A DNA stretch of 20,005 bases from Desulfovibrio sp. (GTDB lineage: Bacteria > Desulfobacterota > Desulfovibrionia > Desulfovibrionales > Desulfovibrionaceae), in assembly GCF_019424165.1 (NCBI RefSeq), contig NZ_JAHZAA010000026.1, positions 1 through 20,005 of the forward strand. The letters run 5' to 3'. Below are positions 14,331 through 20,005 of this stretch, one piece after another. Under the pieces are notes generated by a model that was given only the letters and a program-made list of their open reading frames with translations, made no database searches and was not told the DNA's origin. Numbering within the stretch: position 1 is the first letter of the stretch; each line of letters begins with the position of its first letter. The translations under genes were made by a program, and so were the position numbers.

Positions 14331-15878
14331 ATGTCTGTCTGGAATTTCTTTTTGATCACGTTCGGCTGCAAGGTCAATCAGTACGAAACACAGTCCCTGC
14401 GTGAAGCATGGCAGGGCCTGGGCGGCGTGGAATGCTCCAGCCCAGCCGAGGCTGATGTCATCTGCGTAAACAGTTGCGCCATCACGGCCAAAGGCGAAAG
14501 AGACGCCCGCAATGCGGTATTTCGTCTGCGACGTGAAGCGCCGGACGCCCGCCTGATACTCACTGGCTGCGCGGCGCGCCTGTTCGCTGATTACCGCCCC
14601 CGGCCGGGAGCCACCTGGGCCGCTCCCGACCTGCTGGTTCCGCAGGAACATAAAGACATGCTGCTGCAAGGCCCATGGGGCAACGATCTACCCGGCCCGG
14701 ACTCTTTCGGGCAGATGGCCGGCGCTGCCGCCTTGGCGACGCGGCCTGCACAGCACGAAAAAACTTCTCCCCTGTCCGGCAGTGTTCCGTTGCTCGTTCC
14801 TTTTCACGGGGTGGAGCAAATCAACCCGCCGAAAGCTGAAGAGCATGCTTCAAGCTCAATGGGAACGGCCACAAGCGCAGCAACCGCCAGCAGTTTTCCG
14901 TCTTTCAACATCTCTACCTTCAAGCGCGCCCGGCCTGTACTCAAGGTGCAGGATGGTTGCGCCCACCGCTGCACCTACTGCATCGTGCCGCTCACGCGGG
15001 GCAAGCCCCGCAGCCGCCCGGTAGAGCAGGTGCTGGCCGAAGCCCGCCGCTTGCTGGAATCGGGCCATGTGGAAATCATGATTTCCGGCATCAACCTGGG
15101 ACAATACGGACGGGACGCGCAGACGGGAGACTTCTGGAGCCTGCTGCGCACCCTTGATGCGGCGCTGGCGCCGGAATTTGCCGGGCAGGCCCGCTTTCGT
15201 ATCAGTTCTCTGGAGCCGGGACAGCTTGACGCGCGCGCCCTGGATATTTTGCGCCATTGCCGCATGCTCTGCCCGCACCTGCACATATCCTTGCAGCACG
15301 GCAGCCGCAACGTGCTTAAAAAAATGGGCCGCGGACACTACAGCCCCTCCATGCTGGAGGACGCAGTGAAGGAGCTTTCAGCCCACTGGCCTGTCATGGG
15401 GCTTGGCGCGGATATTATCGCGGGTTTTCCGGGAGAAACCGAAGAAGATGTGCGGGAACTTCTGGAGCTTGTTGCCCGCCTGCCCCTCGGGTACGCGCAT
15501 GTTTTCCCGTACTCGCGGCGTCCCGGAACCGCAGCGGAACGCTTTGAAGGGCAGATTCCCCACGCGCTCAAGCTGGAGCGCGCGGCCAGGGTGCGGCAGG
15601 CAGTTGCCCTGAAGCAAAGAGAATTTCTCATGGCACAGATGGCCTTGCCGCGCATGTTGCTGGCTGCGGACACCTCCGGCAGCATGCGGAACGGCTCTCA
15701 AACAGGCGGCAAAAAAATCAAAGGTGTCAACGAGTATTACGCGGCCTGCTTCTTGCGCCCACGGCAGGCGCCCCCCACAGAAGACGTCGCTTCCGCTCCG
15801 CCGCGTGCCGGACTTCTGCCCGTGCGGCCAGTGGAACTGACAGACAAGGGATTGATCGTGGAGCCGTTAGAGCCTTGA
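14331..15878 (+). CDS. mtaB: tRNA t6A37 methylthiotransferase, MtaB type, with a long inter-domain insert
   Basis: Radical-SAM enzyme that converts t6A to ms2t6A at position 37 of ANN-decoding tRNAs. The UPF0004 domain has Cys 13 (TFGCKVNQYET), Cys 49 (VNSCAIT) and Cys 80 (LTGCAAR) for the auxiliary iron-sulfur cluster. The radical-SAM cluster is C210/C214/C217 in DGCAHRCTYCIVPLTRGKPRSRP, followed by SGINLGQYG (252-260), typical of MtaB rather than MiaB or RimO. At 515 residues it is longer than the usual 430 or so: residues 113-200 are a low-complexity Ser/Ala/Pro/Gly-rich insert between the two domains, and 445-500 are also loose. A weak C-terminal TRAM-like region may be present. The ATG at 14331 lacks a good ribosome binding site but fits the family start. 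Confidence 0.9.
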   Translation: MSVWNFFLITFGCKVNQYETQSLREAWQGLGGVECSSPAEADVICVNSCAITAKGERDARNAVFRLRREAPDARLILTGCAARLFADYRPRPGATWAAPDLLVPQEHKDMLLQGPWGNDLPGPDSFGQMAGAAALATRPAQHEKTSPLSGSVPLLVPFHGVEQINPPKAEEHASSSMGTATSAATASSFPSFNISTFKRARPVLKVQDGCAHRCTYCIVPLTRGKPRSRPVEQVLAEARRLLESGHVEIMISGINLGQYGRDAQTGDFWSLLRTLDAALAPEFAGQARFRISSLEPGQLDARALDILRHCRMLCPHLHISLQHGSRNVLKKMGRGHYSPSMLEDAVKELSAHWPVMGLGADIIAGFPGETEEDVRELLELVARLPLGYAHVFPYSRRPGTAAERFEGQIPHALKLERAARVRQAVALKQREFLMAQMALPRMLLAADTSGSMRNGSQTGGKKIKGVNEYYAACFLRPRQAPPTEDVASAPPRAGLLPVRPVELTDKGLIVEPLEP

Positions 15879-15923
15879 TCTCCCCGGCACCTGCTCTCCC
15901 CCCTTGCCGACGCATGAAATATC

Positions 15924-15959
15924 AGACGCCCCACGAAATTTCGCGGGGCGTCTTTTTTA
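15924..15959 (+). terminator. Intrinsic terminator after mtaB
   Basis: AGACGCCCC and GGGGCGTCT form a nine-pair GC-rich stem around ACGAAATTTCGC, which can extend the pairing, followed directly by six T residues. It lies about 45 bases after the mtaB stop and works only on the plus strand, since the minus orientation has no T-run. Confidence 0.92.
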
Positions 15960-16002
15960 TACTTAATGCCAGGGTCTTACCCGGTGTAAAACAGCCCTGG
16001 GA

Positions 16003-16015
16003 CAATGTGACATTG
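16003..16015. promoter_or_regulatory. Short perfect palindrome downstream of the DJ-1/PfpI gene
   Basis: CAATGT-G-ACATTG is a perfect six-base inverted repeat around one base. It lies between the mtaB terminator and the stop of the DJ-1/PfpI gene. It resembles an operator half-site pair, but no promoter is evident beside it. Confidence 0.25.
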
Positions 16016-16079
16016 GGGTCATGTTATGCCCAAAAGACGCAGCCTCCGCCCCAACAAGGCATTTCAGGTGCAGCCTGCT

Positions 16080-16661
16080 TTAGATGCTGATCTTTGCGCC
16101 GAGCAGCTTGACAAAGGCCGCAATCCACGCAGGATGCGCGGGCCAGGCCGGGGCGGTCACAAGGTTGCCCTCCACCACGGCGTTGGTGAAGGTTTCGTTA
16201 AATTCGGCCCAGGTGGCTCCGGCATCCACCACATCAGGCTTTACTGCGGGATAGGCAGTGCAGGTGCGATTTTTCAGCACACCGGCAGAAACAAGAATCT
16301 GCGGGCCATGGCAGACGGCGGCAATGGGCTTTCCGGCCGCGTTGAATTCGCGTACAATTTCAAGAATACGCGGATTCAGGCGCAGATATTCGGGCGCCCG
16401 CCCGCCGGGAACCACCAGCCCGACATAGTCGGCAGTGTTTACCTTGTCAAAGTCAAAGTTGATGGCAAAGTTATGGCCGCGCTTTTCCGAGTAGGTCTGA
16501 TCGCCCTCAAAGTCATGAATGGCGGTACGTACCACATCGCCGGGCTTTTTGCCGGGGCATACGGCATGCACGTCATAGCCGAGCATGAGCAGCATCTGAA
16601 AAGGCACCATCACTTCATAATCTTCTACATAATCACCGGCCAATACCAGAATTTTTTTCAT
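16080..16661 (-). CDS. DJ-1/PfpI family protein, possible glyoxalase III/deglycase-like
   Basis: Cytosolic 193-residue member of the DJ-1/PfpI class I glutamine-amidotransferase-like fold. The nucleophile elbow AAVCHGPQIL holds the reactive Cys 117 with His 118, and an acidic residue (E13 or E16) in GDYVEDYEV fits the family's Glu. The segments HDFEGDQTYSEKRGHNF (49-65), VVPGGRAPEYLRLN (83-96) and VTAPAWPAHP resemble the subgroup containing plant DJ-1D, for which methylglyoxal/glyoxalase III activity is reported, more than short PfpI proteases. The ATG at 16661 has AGGAG eight bases upstream; the frame extends ten codons further without a better start. It stands alone on the minus strand, divergent from fmdB. 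A detoxification or chaperone role is by family. Confidence 0.88.
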   Translation of the reverse strand: MKKILVLAGDYVEDYEVMVPFQMLLMLGYDVHAVCPGKKPGDVVRTAIHDFEGDQTYSEKRGHNFAINFDFDKVNTADYVGLVVPGGRAPEYLRLNPRILEIVREFNAAGKPIAAVCHGPQILVSAGVLKNRTCTAYPAVKPDVVDAGATWAEFNETFTNAVVEGNLVTAPAWPAHPAWIAAFVKLLGAKISI

Positions 16662-16744
16662 AATATTTCTCCTGCGGTTCCGGGCCTGCATAAAACAATG
16701 CCCGAAAAGCGGTTTGCGCCCGGCATGGCGGCCTTATGGCGCCC

Positions 16745-16774
16745 TTGCCTTGAGCGTATTTATGTTTATATATG
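16745..16774 (+). promoter_or_regulatory. Possible promoter for the FmdB-type gene
   Basis: TTGCCT (16745-16750), an 18-base spacer and TATATG (16769-16774) lie in an AT-rich stretch about 108 bases before the ATG at 16882. An alternative -10 (TATATA, 16767-16772) gives a 16-base spacer. The match is modest. The same AT-rich patch could also serve the divergent DJ-1/PfpI gene. Confidence 0.3.
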
Positions 16775-16881
16775 CAGGCACTGCCCAGGGCAAGTCCCTG
16801 CGCGGCACGGTCTGCACGGCGCAACACGGCCTTGATGCAGCCCATCGAGGTCTAATCAAAGAATGCTTCAGGAGTATCAGT

Positions 16882-17139
16882 ATGCCCATGTTTGACTTTG
16901 TCTGCACTGCCTGCGGAAACAAATTTGAAGAGCTGGTTTTTGGCGGCGAATCTCCGGCATGCCCCAAATGCGGCGCAGCCACCGAAAGGCAGATGTGCGT
17001 TCCAAGTCCGCTCAAAACCGGGGCCTTCCCCTACAAGCCCGGCCCGGTACGGCCCATGGGCAAAGGTATGCCCACCTGCGGCGCGGGGGGCTGCTCCTCG
17101 GGCGGTTGCGGCACCGGCGGCGCTGGCGGCCTGTCCTGA
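16882..17139 (+). CDS. FmdB family zinc-ribbon protein
   Basis: Small 85-residue protein. Its first 40 residues form the FmdB-type zinc ribbon: MPMFDFVCTACGNKFEELV with C8/C11, and CPKC with C27/C30, four ligands for one zinc. FmdB was named as a putative regulator of formamidase genes, and the broader role of this widespread domain is unsettled. The tail (65-85) is Gly/Cys/Ser-rich with three further Cys (66, 71, 76), as in many family members. The ATG at 16882 has AGGAG seven bases upstream. It is a single-gene unit: divergent from the DJ-1/PfpI gene, and closed by a strong terminator before yicC. Confidence 0.85.
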   Translation: MPMFDFVCTACGNKFEELVFGGESPACPKCGAATERQMCVPSPLKTGAFPYKPGPVRPMGKGMPTCGAGGCSSGGCGTGGAGGLS

Positions 17140-17205
17140 GGCACATAGGGCCTGCGAACAACAGGCAGCGCCCGGGTAATTCGGTGGATTACCTGAAAAA
17201 CATTC

Positions 17206-17237
17206 AGCCCTTGGCCCGGCATGCCAAGGGCTTTCTT
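17206..17237 (+). terminator. Intrinsic terminator after the FmdB-type gene
   Basis: AGCCCTTGGC and GCCAAGGGCT pair over ten bases with a seven-base loop (CCGGCAT), followed by TTCTT. It separates fmdB from the yicC operon. The T-run is interrupted by one C, so some read-through is possible. Confidence 0.82.
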
Positions 17238-17264
17238 GCATTCGTCAAGTGCTTGCTCTACACT
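17236..17264 (+). promoter_or_regulatory. Possible promoter of the yicC-remA-gmk operon
   Basis: TTGCAT (17236-17241), a 17-base spacer and TACACT (17259-17264) would start transcription near 17271, about 26 bases before the yicC ATG. The hexamers match consensus at 3/6 and 4/6 positions. Its place between the terminator and yicC supports it, with the -35 overlapping the terminator's T-run. Confidence 0.4.
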
Positions 17265-17296
17265 CGCCCCAATACTCTATAGATGGGAAGGAACCT

Positions 17297-18178
17297 ATGC
17301 TCCGCAGCATGACCGGCTTTGGCCGCTGCCTCGTTGAAAACACCCGTACGATCCAGCAATGGGAAGTCAAAAGCGTCAACAGCCGCCATCTTGATCTCAA
17401 GTGGCGCCTCCCCCTGCCCGTGCGCAGCCTCGAACCCCGCCTTGAAAAGGTCGTTCGCCGCTTCGCCTCGCGTGGACGGGTAGACATAAGCCTGACCTTG
17501 CAATACGCCCCCGGCGAAGTTCCCGTGGCGCGCTTTGACTCCGGGCAGGCCAATGCCATGCTTGACAGCCTGTACGATCTGGCCCAGGCCCGTGGCGATG
17601 ATTTCGCCCCGGACTACAGCGCGCTTATGCAGATCCCCTCGCTCTGGAACGACACCAGCGAAGAAATGGATGAGGATGTGACAACCAGCCTTGAAGATGG
17701 GCTGGCCCTCGCCCTTGAAGACTGGAACGAGGCCCGCGCTGCCGAAGGGCGCGCCCTGGCCACAGACATGCACTCACGCATTCTGCGCATGGAAGAATGG
17801 ACCGGTCTTATCGCAGAACGTGCGCCGGCCATCAAGGAAGAGCGCGCCAATATCATGCACGAGCGTCTGGGCGAGGCTCTGGCGCAGAACGGGCAAGAAC
17901 TTGAAGAAGGCCGCTTTTTGCAAGAAATTGTGGTTCTTGCCGACCGCCTGGATGTGAGTGAAGAGCTTACCCGCCTTTCAACCCACCTCGAACGGCTGCA
18001 CGACCTCTTGCAGGCGGGACGCGACGCGGGCCGCCGCCTCGATTTTACCCTTCAGGAATGCTTTCGCGAAATCAACACATGCGGCAACAAACTGCCTGAT
18101 GTGCAGTTGTCGCGCCTTGTCGTAGACTTCAAGAATGAACTGGAAAAATGCCGCGAGCAGGTCCAGAATCTGGAATAG
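17297..18178 (+). CDS. yicC: YicC/YloC family endoribonuclease
   Basis: Cytosolic 293-residue protein of the YicC/YloC family, members of which have been shown to be endoribonucleases acting on RNA. The N-terminal domain starts with the near-invariant MLRSMTGFGR and includes WEVKSVNSRHLDLKWRLP (22-39). The C-terminal DUF1732 region has GRRLDFTLQECFREINTCGNKLPDVQLSRLVVDFKNELEKCREQVQNLE (about 244-293), the family's hallmark, including the EINT and REQVQN elements. The length is typical. The ATG at 17297 has AAGGA six bases upstream; an in-frame ATG sixteen codons earlier is less likely. It heads yicC-remA-gmk with tight spacing (3 bases to remA), an arrangement also seen in Firmicutes (yloC-remA-gmk). 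Confidence 0.95.
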   Translation: MLRSMTGFGRCLVENTRTIQQWEVKSVNSRHLDLKWRLPLPVRSLEPRLEKVVRRFASRGRVDISLTLQYAPGEVPVARFDSGQANAMLDSLYDLAQARGDDFAPDYSALMQIPSLWNDTSEEMDEDVTTSLEDGLALALEDWNEARAAEGRALATDMHSRILRMEEWTGLIAERAPAIKEERANIMHERLGEALAQNGQELEEGRFLQEIVVLADRLDVSEELTRLSTHLERLHDLLQAGRDAGRRLDFTLQECFREINTCGNKLPDVQLSRLVVDFKNELEKCREQVQNLE

Positions 18179-18181
18179 GTC

Positions 18182-18436
18182 ATGTCTCGCGAACGACTCA
18201 TCAACATCGGTTTCGGAAATTATGTGCTGGCGGGCCGGGTTGTAGGCATTGTCAGCCCCGCGTCTTCCCCCATGAAGCGCTTGCGGGAAGACGCACGCGC
18301 GCAGGGGCGGCTCATCGACGCCACCCAGGGGCGCAAAACGCGCTCCATCCTTGTGACGGATTCAAACCACGTCATTCTTTCATCCATACAACCTGAAACC
18401 ATCAGTCAGCGCTTTGCGCAAGAGGAAGGAATCTGA
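18182..18436 (+). CDS. remA: RemA-like DUF370 family protein
   Basis: Small 84-residue protein of the RemA/DUF370 family. The start [33 protein letters not shown] and the middle [39 protein letters not shown] are diagnostic. In Bacillus subtilis RemA is an oligomeric DNA-binding activator of biofilm matrix and osmoprotection genes; the role in Gram-negative relatives is not established. Its ATG is 3 bases after the yicC stop with only a weak AGG upstream, so it may be translated by coupling. Its stop shares one base with the gmk start (TGATG). Confidence 0.93.
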
Positions 18437-19044
18437 TGCCCCGACAAGGCATTGCCCTGGTCTTGAGCGCCCCCTCCGGGGCTGGAAAAACAACACTGGT
18501 TCAACGCCTGCTGCGGGCTTTTCCCCTGCTGGGCTACTCTGTTTCCTGCACCACGCGCCAGCCCCGGCAAGGCGAAGTGGACGGCAAGGACTATATATTC
18601 ATCAGCCGTGAAGAATTTGAACAGCGCCGCGACGAGGGCTATTTTGCCGAATGGGCCGAGGTGCACGGCAATCTTTACGGCACACCTCTGGCCCCGGTGA
18701 AGGAAAAACTGCGCCTTGGGCAGGACCTGCTTTTTGACATCGACGTGCAGGGTGCGGCCCAGTTGAAGCTTTCGCTGGCTGAGGCGGTCTTTGTTTTCAT
18801 ACTGCCGCCCGGCATGACCGAGCTTGAACGCCGCCTGCGCAACCGGGGCCTGGACGATGAAAAAACCATTGAGCGCCGTTTGGCCAATGCCCGGCAGGAA
18901 ATACTTGAAGCCCGCTGGTATGACGCCCTTGTGGTCAATGATGACCTGGACGTGGCCTATGATGAGCTGCGCTCGGTTTTTGTGGCGGCGAGCCTTGCTC
19001 CCGACCGCAACCCCGACCTGTCGGAAACTGTGCTGCGCGGCTGA
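18436..19044 (+). CDS. gmk: Guanylate kinase
   Basis: Essential cytosolic nucleotide kinase that makes GDP from GMP and ATP. The 202-residue product is of normal length and has the P-loop SAPSGAGKTT (11-20), the GMP-binding region SCTTRQPRQGEVDGKDY (37-53), EWAEVHGNLYGTP (71-83), DIDVQGAAQLK (95-105) and the lid region ERRLRNRGLDDEKTIERRLANA. The ATG at 18436 overlaps the remA stop by one base and has AAGGA upstream. It is co-transcribed with yicC and remA. Confidence 0.97.
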   Translation: MPRQGIALVLSAPSGAGKTTLVQRLLRAFPLLGYSVSCTTRQPRQGEVDGKDYIFISREEFEQRRDEGYFAEWAEVHGNLYGTPLAPVKEKLRLGQDLLFDIDVQGAAQLKLSLAEAVFVFILPPGMTELERRLRNRGLDDEKTIERRLANARQEILEARWYDALVVNDDLDVAYDELRSVFVAASLAPDRNPDLSETVLRG

Positions 19045-19119
19045 GCCGCTGCCCGAAGGGCAACCATGCCCGTACAGCAATCGCGTTTATTTTATTGACG
19101 CCACGAACCGGATCAAATC

Positions 19120-19827
19120 ATGAAAAGCGCAAATATCGTTCCACAGCTCATGGTGGCGCTTGATGTGCCGAGCAGGGAGGAAACCCTCGCCCTTGCCCGC
19201 ACGCTGGCGGGAACCGCGCCCTGGTGCAAGGTGGGCATGGAGATGTTCACCCACGCCGGACCGCCCTTGCTTGAAGAGCTGGCCGCTCTGGGCTACAGTA
19301 TTTTTCTGGATCTTAAATTTTACGACATACCGCACACCGTGGCTCAGGCCGTCAAGGCGGCTTCGGGCGTGGGCGTAAACATGCTTACCCTGCACTGCCA
19401 GGGCGGCGAGCGCATGTGCCGTGCCGCGCGCGAAGCTGTTTGCAGCTTGCCCGGCAAGGGTCCGCTGCTTTTCGGCGTTACCGTGCTGACAAGCTTCGCC
19501 CAGGGTGAAATGCCCGGCATCAGCGCCGACCTGCCGGATTTTGCCCGCACCCTCGCCACGAATGCGCAGAGCTGGGGGCTGGACGGCGTGGTCTGTTCCG
19601 GCCATGAGGCTGCGGATATCAAGGCTGCCTGCCCATCCCTCATGTGCCTTTGCCCCGGCATCCGTCCCTCGGGTTCGGTGGCGGATGACCAGCGCCGCGT
19701 CATGACTCCTGCGCAGGCTGTCGCCGCCGGGGCAGACTATCTTGTCGTGGGCAGACCCATTATTGCCGCCCCTGATCCGCTTGTGGCGGCAAAGCAGATC
19801 CTGGCGGAGATGGCTTCCGCCACATAA
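19120..19827 (+). CDS. pyrF: Orotidine 5'-phosphate decarboxylase
   Basis: Last enzyme of UMP synthesis: decarboxylates OMP to UMP in the cytosol. The 235-residue TIM-barrel protein has LMVALDVPS (10-18), WCKVGMEMF (35-43; K37), the catalytic DxKxxD motif FLDLKFYDIPHT (62-73; D64, K66, D69), TVLTSF, CPGIRPSG with the phosphate-binding loop, and YLVVGRPI near the end. The length and motifs fit the bacterial group I enzyme. The ATG at 19120 has only a weak ribosome binding site. It follows gmk after 75 bases that hold a small GCCC-GAA-GGGC hairpin but no strong terminator, so read-through from the gmk operon is likely and links purine and pyrimidine nucleotide genes. Confidence 0.96.
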   Translation: MKSANIVPQLMVALDVPSREETLALARTLAGTAPWCKVGMEMFTHAGPPLLEELAALGYSIFLDLKFYDIPHTVAQAVKAASGVGVNMLTLHCQGGERMCRAAREAVCSLPGKGPLLFGVTVLTSFAQGEMPGISADLPDFARTLATNAQSWGLDGVVCSGHEAADIKAACPSLMCLCPGIRPSGSVADDQRRVMTPAQAVAAGADYLVVGRPIIAAPDPLVAAKQILAEMASAT

Positions 19828-19843
19828 CGAGCGAGGATTTTTC

Positions 19844-20005
19844 ATGTCCGGCCAAAAGACCACGGGAAACACGCGCCCTGCGGCGCACGCGCCAGCCGCT
19901 ACGGCTCACAAGGCCGAAGTACGCGGCGTGTTTTCCACCCAGGAGGTCCGCCGGGTAGGTACAGGCACCACCACCCGAAAAACTGTGCAAAAAACCTTCG
20001 GGTTC
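19844..20005 (+). CDS. Start of an unidentified gene, cut by the window end
   Basis: An ATG at 19844 with GAGGA about 8 bases upstream opens a frame that runs off the right edge after 54 codons. The visible N-terminus is Ala/Thr/His-rich for about 25 residues and then continues AEVRGVFSTQEVRRVGTGTTTRKTVQKTFGF, which looks like genuine coding sequence. There is no signal peptide or known motif. I do not recognise the family from this much. It starts 16 bases after the pyrF stop, so it is probably co-transcribed. Confidence 0.7.
   Translation, partial: MSGQKTTGNTRPAAHAPAATAHKAEVRGVFSTQEVRRVGTGTTTRKTVQKTFGF

Overview
The window reads like chromosome from a Gram-negative, fairly GC-rich bacterium, most likely a Desulfovibrio-type sulfate reducer. 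Evidence: a heptose-forming HldE (LPS inner core), a LolD/MacB-type exporter, and the order yicC-remA-gmk-pyrF. The taxonomic call is inference from gene content and protein style; no search was run. I see no rRNA, tRNA, CRISPR array, insertion sequence or prophage.

Layout. Positions 1-747 hold no gene I can defend; part is AT-rich, with a possible leftward promoter near 575-601. From 748 to 6519 four minus-strand genes form an apparent operon read right to left: a MacB/FtsX-type permease, an ABC ATPase fused in one reading frame to a GT4 glycosyltransferase, hldE and glucokinase. A promoter with both sigma-70 hexamers at consensus (6664-6693) lies upstream. Positions 6793-9914 hold three more minus-strand genes: a membrane GT2 glycosyltransferase, an exported protein of unknown function and a soluble GT4 glycosyltransferase. 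A 460-bp divergent region with a nested dyad separates these from a plus-strand pair: a NodB-like deacetylase, perhaps leaderless, and an alkaline-phosphatase-superfamily hydrolase overlapping it by one base. An EamA/DMT permease follows. A periplasmic M15-type peptidase is on the minus strand, divergent from mtaB (tRNA ms2t6A37 synthesis), which ends at a strong terminator.

The right part is housekeeping: a DJ-1/PfpI protein on the minus strand, a divergent FmdB-type zinc ribbon closed by its own terminator, then yicC-remA-gmk-pyrF and the start of one more gene cut by the window end.

How it fits together: about 3.3-12.2 kb is a cell-envelope glycan block with three glycosyltransferase modules, heptose activation, a deacetylase, a phospho-/sulfo-ester hydrolase candidate and an ABC exporter. 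The most unusual element is the ABC ATPase-GT4 fusion beside its own permease, which suggests transfer of sugar coupled to export or extraction of a lipid-linked substrate. The coupling and substrate are inference; the fused ORF is seen directly.
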